From Deltaproteobacteria bacterium (lineage in GTDB: Bacteria > Desulfobacterota > Binatia > Binatales > Binataceae), in contig JAJXZF010000050.1 in the NCBI GenBank assembly GCA_021780225.1, positions 1-50,310 of the forward strand: a stretch of 50,310 nt of DNA, in the 5' to 3' direction. Position 1 is the stretch's first letter. Each line of letters opens with the position of its first letter. Both the position numbers and the translations under genes were made by a program. Of this stretch, positions 1-8,609 are shown piece after piece. The notes under the pieces are model-generated. The model did not search any database, was not told where the DNA came from, and worked only from the letters and a program-made list of their open reading frames with translations.

Positions 1-542
1 CGATCGGCGATCGCGTGACGATTTTAAACGGCGCGGTGATCGGCGCCGACGGCTTCGGCTTCGTCGAGCATAACGGCGACCTCGTGAAGGTGCCGCAGGT
101 CGGCAGCGTGATAATCGAGGACGACGTCGAGATCGGCGCGAACACGACCGTCGATCGCGCGACGATGGGCGCGACGATCGTGCGTCGCGGCGTGAAGCTC
201 GATAATCTGATTCAGATTGGCCACAACTGCGAGCTTGGCGAGTATTCGCGGATGGCGGCGCAATCGGGACTGGCCGGTTCGGTGCGAATCGGCCAATGGT
301 GCCAGTTCGGCGGCCAGTCGGGTTCGGCCGATCATGTGCGGGTCGGCGACCGGGCGCGGGTAATCGCGCAGGCGGGCGTGCACAACGACCTGCCCGACGA
401 TGCGCTGGTGGGAGGAGCGCCGGCGATCGACATGAAAGTCTTCCGCCGGATGGTCGCGGTCGAGCCGCGACTGCCGGAAATCGCGCGGCGCTTGCGCGCG
501 ATCGAGCAGCGGCTCGGAATCCGCGGCCGTGGCGACGGTTGA
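1..542 (+). CDS. lpxD: UDP-3-O-acylglucosamine N-acyltransferase LpxD, 3' part
   Basis: Only the C-terminal part is present; the frame is open to the window edge, so the start lies upstream. LpxD transfers a 3-hydroxyacyl chain from acyl-ACP to UDP-3-O-acylglucosamine in lipid A synthesis, in the cytoplasm. The visible part is left-handed beta-helix hexapeptide sequence with the family stretch GADGFGF, then IGANTTVDRAT, and QIGHN at about nt 216-230, whose His is the family catalytic base. A helical C-terminal tail (RLPEIARRLRAIEQRL) follows, as in known LpxD. The family match is strong and nothing looks broken apart from the window cut. Confidence 0.93.
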   Translation, partial: IGDRVTILNGAVIGADGFGFVEHNGDLVKVPQVGSVIIEDDVEIGANTTVDRATMGATIVRRGVKLDNLIQIGHNCELGEYSRMAAQSGLAGSVRIGQWCQFGGQSGSADHVRVGDRARVIAQAGVHNDLPDDALVGGAPAIDMKVFRRMVAVEPRLPEIARRLRAIEQRLGIRGRGDG

Positions 543-592
543 GACGACGGTTTGAAGCGGGGGTTTACCGGGGCGGAGATGGCGCTGTGGCG

Positions 593-844
593 ATGATGGT
601 TAAGAAACGGGATTGGGCGCGAAACGGCGGCAGATGGCTGCTGGTGGCGGTGCTGGCGATCGGGGTGGCGGCAGGATGCGACGGATGTATCGCGCTGGCC
701 ATACCGAGTCTGGCCTATCAAGGATACAAGTACGAGCATGGCGGCGGTTCGCAATCGACGTCGAGCCAGCAGAGCACGTCCAAGCAGACCAAATCGGCCA
801 ACACCTCGTCATCGGCCGCGCCGAACGATTCGAATACCGAATAA
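593..844 (+). CDS. small putative lipoprotein, function unknown
   Basis: An 83-residue protein starting at the first of two tandem ATGs (593 or 596). It has a basic N-terminus (KKRDWARNGGR), a hydrophobic stretch (LLVAVLAIGVAAG) and a Cys at residue 29 that could be lipidated. The lipobox is imperfect, with Ala at -3. The mature part is short, begins CDGCIALAIPSLAYQGYKYEHGG, and ends in a Ser/Thr/Gln-rich unstructured tail. It starts 51 bases after lpxD and may be cotranscribed. I do not recognise a family. The signal and composition support export to the envelope, but the function is unknown. Confidence 0.6.
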   Translation: MMVKKRDWARNGGRWLLVAVLAIGVAAGCDGCIALAIPSLAYQGYKYEHGGGSQSTSSQQSTSKQTKSANTSSSAAPNDSNTE

Positions 845-853
845 CGTGGCCGG

Positions 854-1167
854 CTAGCGCGACGTCCCGCAAATAACTTCCACCTGATGCCTTGTCAGCT
901 TGGCGCGCAGGCCGCCCACTGTTGGACGAAAAGGGAGGGATTGCCGGGTCTGGGCCCGGCAATGACGAACAGAGTTGGTCATGCCCGGACTTGATCCGGG
1001 CATCCAGGCGGAGCGAGATTCCTCGCCGCATCCTTCGCTGCGCTCAGGACCGGCTCAGAATGACTTGGTGAAGCGTTTTTTTGGTTGTCATTCTGAGCGA
1101 GGCTGCCGAGCGAAGAATCCCGGTCCGCTGCGATTCTTTGGTAAAGGTTTCAAGGGACGTCACACTA
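854..1167. repeat. palindromic MITE-like repeat, copy 1 (intergenic lpxD region / ssb)
   Basis: This gene-free stretch is related to the element at 22184-22391. The left end is CTAG followed by CGCGACGTCCCGCAAATAA. The right end has GGGACGTCACACTA (1154-1167), resembling the inverted end of the other copy. The first ~160 bases match copy 2 closely, including two hairpins: ATTGCCGGG/CCCGGCAAT (940-948/955-963) and ATGCCCGGA/TCCGGGCAT (981-989/995-1003). The inner part differs from copy 2 and carries another inverted repeat, GCTCAGAATGAC (1053-1064) with GTCATTCTGAGC (1087-1098). It may act as a terminator or REP-like element between convergent genes. The right end coincides with the ssb stop codon. 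Confidence 0.65.
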
Positions 1168-1593
1168 AAAGGGGATGTCCTCGTCGTCCATCGGAGCGCC
1201 GCCGCCATCGCCTGCGCCCAGCTCGATCGGCTCGTCCATCCCGCCGCCCGCTCCCGCGCCCGCCCGGCCGCCAAGGAACTGCACGCGCTGTGCGATGATC
1301 TCGGTGCGGTAGCGCTTGCCGCTGCCGTCCTTGGCCTCGTACTGTTGGTTCGAGATGCGTCCCTCGACGTAAACCTGACGGCCTTTTTTAAGATATTGGC
1401 CGCAAAGTTCGGCTTGTTTGCCCCATACCACGATATTGTGCCATTCGGTGCGCTCTTGCCGCGCGCCGCTGCGATCATTGTATGAGTCGCTGGTTGCGAG
1501 CGTGAACTTGGCTACGGTTTGGCCCGAAGGCAGGTAGCGCACCTCGGGATCGCGCCCGAGATTGCCGACTAGGATTACTTTATTTACGGACAT
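1165..1593 (-). CDS. ssb: single-stranded DNA-binding protein
   Basis: This 142-residue SSB binds ssDNA during replication, recombination and repair. The N-terminus MSVNKVILVGNLGRDPEVRYLPSG is the classic OB-fold start, followed by EWHNIVVWGKQAELCGQYLKKG and YVEGRI. A Gly-rich linker follows, and the C-terminal tip DDEDIPF is the conserved protein-interaction tail. I chose the ATG at 1593 because the 33 residues upstream in the longer frame have no SSB similarity. It diverges from the RNase J gene. The stop TAG lies exactly at the edge of the palindromic repeat at 854-1167. Confidence 0.96.
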   Translation of the reverse strand: MSVNKVILVGNLGRDPEVRYLPSGQTVAKFTLATSDSYNDRSGARQERTEWHNIVVWGKQAELCGQYLKKGRQVYVEGRISNQQYEAKDGSGKRYRTEIIAQRVQFLGGRAGAGAGGGMDEPIELGAGDGGGAPMDDEDIPF

Positions 1594-1726
1594 CGGATGC
1601 GGCCCTCGATAAGCCCAAGCTAAGCCCGCTCCAGATTGAGCGCAAGCGTGCGGCGGCGTCGGTTGTACACAAGCGCGTCGGCCCGTCCACAAGTCCGGTC
1701 GCGGCTAGGACTTCAGCGGCGCGACG

Positions 1727-1756
1727 CTTCCGCCTGCGGAAGGCGCTGGATATAAT
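1727..1756 (+). promoter_or_regulatory. probable promoter with inverted repeat upstream of RNase J
   Basis: A perfect TATAAT (-10) lies at 1751-1756, 54 bases before the preferred RNase J start. The -35 zone is overlapped by a 7-bp inverted repeat, CTTCCGC/GCGGAAG (1727-1733/1736-1742), with a 2-base centre. This could be an operator; no good TTGACA match is visible at 17-base spacing. Confidence 0.45.
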
Positions 1757-1810
1757 CCCGACGGGGGGCGAAGCGCCGGCGCGCGGGTGGGGCAGGGTTG
1801 CGAAGGGCTG

Positions 1811-3472
1811 ATGGCTGCGGCGAAATCCACGCCAATCAAAGTTACGCCATTGGGCGGGCTCGGCGAGATCGGGCTCAACCTGATGGTCGTCGAATACGGC
1901 GACGAAGCGATTCTGATCGACGCCGGCGTGATGTTTTCGCCGGAAAGCGCGCTCGGCAGGGGGCTGATGCTGCCGGATTTGCGCTATCTTGCGCAAGCGC
2001 GGCTTCACCTCCTCGGAATTGTTCTGACGCACGCGCATGAAGACCATATCGGTGCGTTGCCGTTCGTGCTGCGACAGCATCCGGCGCTCGTTTACGGATC
2101 TAAAGTAACGCTTGCATTTGTGCGGCGCGGCCTCGCCGAGGATGGGCTTGGCGGCGCGGATTTGCGCGAGTTCGCCCCCGGTCCGGAAATCCGGCTTGGG
2201 CCGTTTCGAGTCGAGCCGATTGGGGTCACCCATTCGACCCCGGATGCGATGGCGTTGGCGATCCGGGCGCCGGGCGCGCTGATTGTTCACTCCGGCGACT
2301 TCAAGATCGATCCCGCGCCGGTTGACGGCGCTCCCTTCGACGGCGAGCGCTTCGCGCGGCTTGGAGAAGAGGGCGTGGACCTGCTGCTCTCGGATTCCAC
2401 CAACGTCGAAAGGCCGGGACGAACCGGCTCGGAGAGTTCGATCCGGCCGGTCCTGCGCGATCTGATGGGGCGCACGCGGGGCCGCTTCTTCCTGTCGTCG
2501 TTCTCGTCGCATCTGCATCGAATTCGCCAGCTCGCCGAAGTCGCGCACGAGTTCGGACGCCGGGTGGCGCCGTTGGGACGCCGGATGGCTGAAAGCGTTC
2601 GGATCGGGCAGGAAACCGGCCAGCTCAATCTGCCGCCGGGAACCTTTATCGAGCGCGCCGAAGCGGATTTTCTGGAGCGGCGGCGGTTGGTCTATCTGAC
2701 CAGCGGCAGTCAGGGCGAACCGTCGTCGGCGATGGCGCGCCTGGCAGCCGACAACTATCCGCAGGTGCATTTGGATGAAGGCGACGCGGTGGTGCTCTCG
2801 TCCCGGTTTATCCCCGGCAACGAGCGCGTCATCAACACGATGGTCAATTCGCTGTGCAAGCGCGGTGCGGACCTGTTCTACGACGCGGTGGCGCCGGTGC
2901 ACGTCTCCGGCCACGCCAGCCGCGACGAATTGATCGAGCTGATTCGATTGACTCGGCCGCGCCATTTCGCGCCGATTCATGGCGAATATCGCCATCTCGC
3001 GCGCCATCACGCGCTCGCGATCGAAGCCGGCGTGCCGGCGCGGAATTGCTTTCTGCTCGAGGACGGCGATCCGCTGATCCTTGATAACGGCGAGGCGCGC
3101 CGCGGCCGGCCTGTGCCGGTCGGCCGAATCTTCGCTGATGGCGAGGAGTTGGGCGATCCCGTCCTGGTCCGGGAGCGTCGCGCGCTTGCGCACGATGGCG
3201 CCGTGATCGCGTTCCTGGCGATTTCGGCCCGCAATGGACGAGTCGTCGCCGGACCGGAACTGATTTCCCGCGGCGTCGTGCCCGGCGATGGCTCCTCGCC
3301 GCACTTGGCGCGCGCCCGCGCTGAACTCAGCGCCCGAATTCGCGGGATGGGCGCGCGTCCCGACGACGATATCACGCGTCTCAAAGATGAAATGGTGCGG
3401 GTGCTGCGGCGTTATTTCGCCGACGCGATCAATCGGCGGCCGCTGATCGTTCCGCACGTGATGGAGGTCTGA
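1811..3472 (+). CDS. rnj: ribonuclease J-type metallo-beta-lactamase/beta-CASP RNase
   Basis: A 553-residue protein with the full RNase J layout: N-terminal metallo-beta-lactamase fold (GGLGEIGLNLMVVEY, then THAHEDHIGALP with metal ligands H74, H76, D78, H79), a beta-CASP insertion (DSTNVERPG, SFSSHLHRIRQ), the SGHA motif (PVHVSGHASRDEL) and a short C-terminal domain. The family performs 5'-3' exonuclease and endonuclease RNA processing in the cytoplasm. The ATG at 1811 is preferred over the GTG at 1787 because it follows a purine-rich GAAGGG and gives the usual N-terminus. A GGAGGT near its 3' end probably serves as ribosome binding site for the next gene. Confidence 0.93.
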   Translation: MAAAKSTPIKVTPLGGLGEIGLNLMVVEYGDEAILIDAGVMFSPESALGRGLMLPDLRYLAQARLHLLGIVLTHAHEDHIGALPFVLRQHPALVYGSKVTLAFVRRGLAEDGLGGADLREFAPGPEIRLGPFRVEPIGVTHSTPDAMALAIRAPGALIVHSGDFKIDPAPVDGAPFDGERFARLGEEGVDLLLSDSTNVERPGRTGSESSIRPVLRDLMGRTRGRFFLSSFSSHLHRIRQLAEVAHEFGRRVAPLGRRMAESVRIGQETGQLNLPPGTFIERAEADFLERRRLVYLTSGSQGEPSSAMARLAADNYPQVHLDEGDAVVLSSRFIPGNERVINTMVNSLCKRGADLFYDAVAPVHVSGHASRDELIELIRLTRPRHFAPIHGEYRHLARHHALAIEAGVPARNCFLLEDGDPLILDNGEARRGRPVPVGRIFADGEELGDPVLVRERRALAHDGAVIAFLAISARNGRVVAGPELISRGVVPGDGSSPHLARARAELSARIRGMGARPDDDITRLKDEMVRVLRRYFADAINRRPLIVPHVMEV

Positions 3473-3510
3473 GCGCCATTCCGCGTCAAGCCAAAGCGCC
3501 GCCGATCGAT

Positions 3511-5736
3511 TTGGCCGCGGTCGCGCCGGAGCCGTCGCGCGGCGGCCGCATCGCGCGCGAATTGGCCGCGCTCGGTTTCGTCGCCGCGGCGGCTTGGGCG
3601 ATGCTCAGTCTCGGTTCGCGCGAATTCGGCGGCGTGAATCTGGGCGGATCGCTGGGCGGCGCCCTGGCGGCTTCCTTGGCGGCCTCATTCGGAATCGAAG
3701 CGTACCTCGTAATCGCGGCGGCGGCGGCGCTTGGATGGCGCGCATGGGCGGCGAACGATTCGCATCAACTCGCCCACGAATGTTTGGGCGCGCTCTTGTT
3801 GCTGGCCGCAATCAGCGCCATCGGCGGATTCCTCGACCGGCCGGGCGCGCCGATCGCCGGCTCGGCTGGCGTATTCTTCGCGACGGAATTAAAGAATTAC
3901 TTGAATTTTGGCGGAGGCGCGATCGCGGTCATGGTCGCGATCGCGATCGGCCTCGCCTTGACGCTCCATCGCGCGCCCACAGATCTCTTGGCCTTCTTTG
4001 GCTCCCAGAACCGCGTGGACTCGAACGGTATGGCGTCTGACGGCTCCACGCCGTCCACAGCTTCGACGGGCGCCGCGAGCGGGCAATCCATATCGATCGC
4101 GACCAGCGCGCTCGCCTCGCCTGACAATTCCGATGCGGCGCCGCCCAAACTGAAATTCGCGGCGCGGCAGGCGCCGAAGAGCGTTTCTTCCAAAACGGAA
4201 GGCCTGTCTGGCGCCACGACGTCGGTCGCGCCGCGGCGCGGCGCCGGAGGGTTTCAGCTTCCGCCGCTCGACCTCCTCGATACGCCATCCGGAGAGCACG
4301 CGGCGATCGACGAAATCGCTCTGGCGGAAAGCGCGCGCGCGGTCGAGCAGAAGCTGGGCGATTTCGGCGTGGCCGGCCGCGTGGTCGAAGTGCAGCCCGG
4401 GCCGGTAGTGACGATGTACAAGTTCGAACCCGGCTCCGGCGTGAAAGTGAGCCAGATCGTCAATCTGGCCGACGATCTGTCGCTGGCGCTGCGCGCGCCG
4501 ACGGTGCGAATCCAGGCTCCCGTTCCGGGTGAGGCGGTGGTCGGGATCGAGGTTCCCAATCGCAAGCGCGAGAAGGTCTATCTCCGCGAAATTCTTGAAG
4601 CCGACGAATTCCGCGCCGCCCGCAGCCAGCTTACGATCGCGTTGGGCAAGGATATCGCGGGCCGTCCCGCGGCCGCCGATCTCGCCGCGATGCCGCATTT
4701 GCTGATCGCCGGAGCGACCGGCACCGGCAAGTCGGTCTCGATCCATACGATGATCGCGTCGATCCTGTTCAACGCGACCGCCGACGACGTGCGCTTTATC
4801 CTGATCGATCCCAAGATGCTGGAACTTTCGGTTTACGACGCGATTCCGCATCTGCTGGTTCCCGTCGTGGTCGATCCGGAAAAAGCCGCCGCCGCGCTCT
4901 TGTGGGCGACGCAGGAGATGGAGTCGCGCTACCGGCTGATGCGCGATCTGGGCGTCCGCAATATCGACGGCTACAACCAGGCGATCGGGCAGGGCGGAGA
5001 ACTGGTGGAACTGCGCCGGGGCGGCCGGGAGCAAAATTCGGGCGAGGACGAGGAATGGCGCGACGAATCGGTCAAATACCGCCGCCTGCCCAAAATCGTG
5101 ATCATTATCGACGAACTCGCCGACCTGCTGCTTTCGGAGGGCAAGACCGTCGAACGCGATATCACGCGGCTGGCGCAAAAGGCGCGCGCCGCGGGAATCC
5201 ATCTGCTGCTCGCGACCCAGCGGCCTTCGGTTGACGTGCTGACCGGTCTGATCAAGGCGAATCTGCCGGCGCGAATTTCCCTGCAGGTGACCTCGCGGGT
5301 CGATTCGCGCACGATTCTCGATTCGATCGGCGCGGAACGGCTGCTCGGCGCCGGCGATATGCTGTTCATGCCGCCCGGCACGGCCAAGCTGCGGCGCTTG
5401 CACGGTCCCTTTGTTTCCGAAACTGAAATTCGCAAGGTCTGCGATTTCTTGCACGCGCAGGGCGCTCCGGACTATCGGATGGAGATACTTGAAACGGCCG
5501 CCGCGGGCGACGGCGACGGTCCCGGCGGCATCGACGATTATCGCGACGATCTTTACGACGACGCGGTGCGAATCGTGCTCGAAACCAATCAGGCTTCGAT
5601 CTCGATGATCCAGCGCCGTCTCAGAATCGGCTACAATCGCGCGGCGCGGATGGTCGAGCGGATGGAGCGCGAGGGACTGGTGATGCCGGCGGACGGCGCC
5701 CGTCCGCGCGAAGTCCGGATGCGCTCGCCCGAGTGA
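3511..5736 (+). CDS. ftsK: DNA translocase FtsK/SpoIIIE
   Basis: A septal motor that pumps DNA during chromosome segregation. Several hydrophobic segments occupy residues ~15-160, then a Ser/Ala-rich linker to ~260, the alpha domain (QPGPVVTMYKFEPGSGVKVS), the RecA-like motor with Walker A GATGTGKS (~401-408) and Walker B VIIIDELADLL (~530), and a C-terminal winged helix (NQASISMIQRRLRIGYNRAARMVERM). The linker is shorter than in E. coli. The TTG at 3511 has no good ribosome binding site. The frame is open upstream, and an ATT at 3478 sits 9 bases after GGAGGT (3463-3468), so the true start may be that rare codon. The gene follows RNase J almost without a gap. Confidence 0.93.
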   Translation: MAAVAPEPSRGGRIARELAALGFVAAAAWAMLSLGSREFGGVNLGGSLGGALAASLAASFGIEAYLVIAAAAALGWRAWAANDSHQLAHECLGALLLLAAISAIGGFLDRPGAPIAGSAGVFFATELKNYLNFGGGAIAVMVAIAIGLALTLHRAPTDLLAFFGSQNRVDSNGMASDGSTPSTASTGAASGQSISIATSALASPDNSDAAPPKLKFAARQAPKSVSSKTEGLSGATTSVAPRRGAGGFQLPPLDLLDTPSGEHAAIDEIALAESARAVEQKLGDFGVAGRVVEVQPGPVVTMYKFEPGSGVKVSQIVNLADDLSLALRAPTVRIQAPVPGEAVVGIEVPNRKREKVYLREILEADEFRAARSQLTIALGKDIAGRPAAADLAAMPHLLIAGATGTGKSVSIHTMIASILFNATADDVRFILIDPKMLELSVYDAIPHLLVPVVVDPEKAAAALLWATQEMESRYRLMRDLGVRNIDGYNQAIGQGGELVELRRGGREQNSGEDEEWRDESVKYRRLPKIVIIIDELADLLLSEGKTVERDITRLAQKARAAGIHLLLATQRPSVDVLTGLIKANLPARISLQVTSRVDSRTILDSIGAERLLGAGDMLFMPPGTAKLRRLHGPFVSETEIRKVCDFLHAQGAPDYRMEILETAAAGDGDGPGGIDDYRDDLYDDAVRIVLETNQASISMIQRRLRIGYNRAARMVERMEREGLVMPADGARPREVRMRSPE

Positions 5737-5790
5737 GCGAACCGTCATCGAGCGAATCGAAACGCGGTTTATTTCGTCCTGATCAATATC

Positions 5791-6510
5791 GTGCTCAAAC
5801 CTGATACGAACCCAACTCCATGGTTCGCGCGAATTTTGCGCGCGGCGGCGTTCATCGCCGCGCTTGCGATTATTGCGACGGCGGCCGCGCCGCGGGCGCT
5901 GGCCGCGATCACGGCGGCTGGCGAACCGCCGGAATTGCGCGAATTGCTCGTGCGATTGCAGCGGCATTATCAGGAAACGCAATCATTCTCAGCGAAATTT
6001 AACGAAACGATCACCCGCCCCGGCGCATCGCCGCTCCATCGTAGCGGCACGCTGTCGTGGCTACGGCCCGGACGAATCCGCTTCGACTACGCAGCGCCGC
6101 AGCCTGAGACGGTCGTGAGCGACGGCCGCACGCTTTACGATTACGATCCGGGCCTCAATCAGGTAATCGAAACGCCGCTGAAGGACGCGATCAAGGCTCA
6201 GGCGGCCGCCGCGCTGCTGCTCGGCGCCGGCAATCTGGAACGCGATTTCTCGGCGATGCGATCGGAAAATTCGACCAACGATAAGCTAACGCATGTTGTA
6301 TTAACTCCTAAAGGCGGCGGACCCCGGATTGAAATCGGCGTCGATCGTTCCACCTCGAATATCGTTACGCTGACGATTACGGACGCGCTCGGCAACCGCA
6401 CGGAATTCCATTTTTTGGACATCCAACTGAACATCGCGCTGGCGCCGGCCAATTTCATCTTCAATGTTCCCGACGGCGCCGACGTTGTGACTTCCGGCGC
6501 CGGGCCTTAA
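5791..6510 (+). CDS. lolA: outer-membrane lipoprotein carrier LolA
   Basis: LolA carries mature lipoproteins across the periplasm from LolCDE to the outer membrane. The 239-residue protein has a signal peptide (hydrophobic FIAALAIIATAAAPRALA, cleavage near residue 38). The mature part shows the LolA pattern: LVRLQRHYQETQSFSAKFNETI, GTLSWLRPGRIRFDYAAPQPETVVSDGRTLYDYDPGLNQV, and a C-terminal FHFLDIQLNIALAPANFIFNVPDGADVV. It starts at a GTG 54 bases after ftsK, an order (ftsK-lolA) common in proteobacteria. No clear ribosome binding site precedes the GTG. Confidence 0.88.
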   Translation: MLKPDTNPTPWFARILRAAAFIAALAIIATAAAPRALAAITAAGEPPELRELLVRLQRHYQETQSFSAKFNETITRPGASPLHRSGTLSWLRPGRIRFDYAAPQPETVVSDGRTLYDYDPGLNQVIETPLKDAIKAQAAAALLLGAGNLERDFSAMRSENSTNDKLTHVVLTPKGGGPRIEIGVDRSTSNIVTLTITDALGNRTEFHFLDIQLNIALAPANFIFNVPDGADVVTSGAGP

Positions 6511-6616
6511 TCGGCTCGTGCGCGGTCAACGGCGATCGCACGCGCAAGCATTTTTGATACCCGATTGCGCTAGGTGTCGCGCGCGGGTAGGAATATACGA
6601 CCTTGGGTTATAGAAC

Positions 6617-7972
6617 GTGCCCACGATCGAGAAAGTTCATTTCATCACGCTAGGCTGTCCGAAGAATCTTGCGGACAGCGAGTTGATGATGGGGGCGCTG
6701 GCGGGCGCCGGCTACGAGCTGACTTTTGATCCCGACGACGCGCAGGTCCTGGTGGTGAACACCTGCGCCTTTATCGAATCGGCCAAGAAAGAGTCGCTCG
6801 ACGCGATCCTCGACGCCGCCGAAATCAAGCGGCGCGCCGACGGCCGCCGGCTGGTGGTCGCCGGATGCCTTGCGCAGCGCTATGGCGCCGAGTTGCGCGA
6901 GCGTCTTCCTGAAGTGGATATTTTTGTCGGCACCGGCAATTTTCTCGATCTGCCGGATTTGCTGAGCCGCAGCCGTCCGCCCGAAGCGATCGTGGCGCCC
7001 TATGCCGGCGCCGCGCATCTGCTGCCCACGGCCGACGCGCCGCGCGTCCTGACGGGCAATTTCTTCTCGACTTATCTGAAGATCTCGGAAGGCTGCAATC
7101 ACCAGTGCGCCTTCTGCATCATCCCGAAGATTCGCGGCCGCCACGAGAGCCGCACGCCCGGCGATATCGTCGCCGAGGCTCGCGCGATGGGCGCCGCGGG
7201 CGTGCGCGAAATCAACTTGATCGCCCAGGACCTGACCGCGTATGGACGCGACCTGCGACCGGCGTCGTCGCTCGCGGCGCTGTTGCGCCGGCTTGCGGAG
7301 ATCGACGAGATCCGCTGGATCCGCCTGCTTTATTGTTATCCGAACTTCGTTACCGACGAATTGCTGGAGACAGTCGCCGAATTGCCGACAGTGGTTAAAT
7401 ATATTGATATGCCGCTGCAGCACGCCGACGACGGAGTTCTGCGGGCGATGCGGCGCGAGCGATCGGGCGCGGCGCTGCGGGCCCTGCTCGATCGAATCCG
7501 GCGGAAAATTCCGGGCGTGGCGATCCGCACTTCGTTTATCGTCGGCTTTCCGGGCGAGGACGGCGCGGCCTTCGACCGGCTGCTCGAGTTCGTGCGCGAA
7601 CAGCGATTCGAACGGGTCGGAGCGTTCACTTACTCGCGCGAAGAGAACACTGCGGCCTATCCGATGGCGGGTCAGGTTCCGGAGCGAATCAAACGCGAGC
7701 GGCGCGCCGCGCTGATGGAGGCGCAGGCGGAAATTTCTTTGCGCCGCAACCGGGAATTGGTCGGCGGCGAATGCGAAGTGCTGGTGGAAGGGCCGATGCC
7801 GGGGCGCGCCACGCGATTGCGCGGGCGAACGCCGCAGCAGGCCCCTGAGATCGACGGGATAGTGATTTTGAAGGGCGACGCCGAACCGGGCGAGTTTGTG
7901 CGCGCGCGCATCGAACGCGCGCGCAGCTACGACCTGGAGGCGACCGTGGCGAACGCCGCGATGCTTAACTAA
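6617..7972 (+). CDS. rimO: ribosomal protein S12 methylthiotransferase RimO
   Basis: A radical-SAM enzyme that methylthiolates the conserved Asp of ribosomal protein S12. The 451-residue protein has the N-terminal UPF0004 cluster Cys at 14 (LGCPKN), 50 (VNTCAF) and 84 (GCLAQ), the SAM cluster motif CNHQCAFC (C160, C164, C167), a TIM barrel ending in SFIVGFPGE, and a C-terminal TRAM domain. LGCPKNLADSE and the family length favour RimO over MiaB. The start is a GTG. It is followed 14 bases later by a DksA/TraR-like gene whose ribosome binding site overlaps the intergenic gap, suggesting cotranscription. Confidence 0.93.
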   Translation: MPTIEKVHFITLGCPKNLADSELMMGALAGAGYELTFDPDDAQVLVVNTCAFIESAKKESLDAILDAAEIKRRADGRRLVVAGCLAQRYGAELRERLPEVDIFVGTGNFLDLPDLLSRSRPPEAIVAPYAGAAHLLPTADAPRVLTGNFFSTYLKISEGCNHQCAFCIIPKIRGRHESRTPGDIVAEARAMGAAGVREINLIAQDLTAYGRDLRPASSLAALLRRLAEIDEIRWIRLLYCYPNFVTDELLETVAELPTVVKYIDMPLQHADDGVLRAMRRERSGAALRALLDRIRRKIPGVAIRTSFIVGFPGEDGAAFDRLLEFVREQRFERVGAFTYSREENTAAYPMAGQVPERIKRERRAALMEAQAEISLRRNRELVGGECEVLVEGPMPGRATRLRGRTPQQAPEIDGIVILKGDAEPGEFVRARIERARSYDLEATVANAAMLN

Positions 7973-7986
7973 GAAGGTGGCGGGCG

Positions 7987-8439
7987 ATGGCTAAACAGAA
8001 GACGGCGGCTAACCGAAAGAAGTTCCTGGCCGACCTCCGCGAACATCTGCGCGAAATGAAGTCGAAGTTGCACGAAGAGATCGACTCCGAGCTCAAGGCT
8101 GAACGCGAAGGCGCCAAAGACGAGGGCATGGACACGTATGATCTGGCCTCGGAAGAGCGCGATCGCGAAATTAATTTCATCCTCTCCGACCGCGAACGGA
8201 TGAAGGTCAAACAGATCGACGAAGCGCTTTCGCGGATCGAAGAGGGCGCTTACGGCGTCTGCGAATCCTGTGGCCTGGAGATCGCCGAAGAGCGGTTGAA
8301 GGCGATGCCGTTCACGCGGCTGTGCCGCGATTGCCAGCAGGATCAGGAGCGCGAGGCGCGCTCGCAACGCCGCTTCGACGACGAGCGCAACACGTACCGC
8401 AAACTCGGCTCGACCGACGCGGACGAAGACAATATCTGA
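7987..8439 (+). CDS. DksA/TraR-family zinc-finger protein
   Basis: A 150-residue protein with a long N-terminal coiled-coil-like helix (KFLADLREHLREMKSKLHEEIDSELKAERE), a second helix, GAYGVCESCG, and a four-Cys zinc site C92-x2-C95 and C113-x2-C116, followed by a charged tail. DksA family members bind the RNA polymerase secondary channel and tune promoters with ppGpp. The acidic loop between helices reads GAKDEGMDTYDLASEE, without the exact DxxDxA of E. coli DksA, so a TraR/YocK-type role is equally possible. AAGGTGG precedes the ATG. It is probably cotranscribed with rimO. Confidence 0.85.
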   Translation: MAKQKTAANRKKFLADLREHLREMKSKLHEEIDSELKAEREGAKDEGMDTYDLASEERDREINFILSDRERMKVKQIDEALSRIEEGAYGVCESCGLEIAEERLKAMPFTRLCRDCQQDQEREARSQRRFDDERNTYRKLGSTDADEDNI

Positions 8440-8609
8440 ACGAAGGGCGAAGCGGCCCCGCGCGCGGATCGCGAAATTGGCCGTAAGCGAGCCGCGCGTA
8501 TCCGTTCGCTGGGGGAGCTTTACGCGACTTCGCCAACCGGGCATGTTTAATTGGATGTCGTTAGCGCGGATGTGGGGACGGGGCCCGCGCCGGTCGAGAT
8601 TTAAACGCA

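Noticed and set aside
1580-3457. 625-residue open frame on the minus strand across RNase J
   Set aside because: Arg/His/Gln-rich composition and no family motifs; a GC-driven antisense shadow of the clear RNase J gene.
3889-5982. 697-residue open frame on the minus strand across FtsK
   Set aside because: Same shadow pattern, opposite to FtsK with intact Walker motifs.
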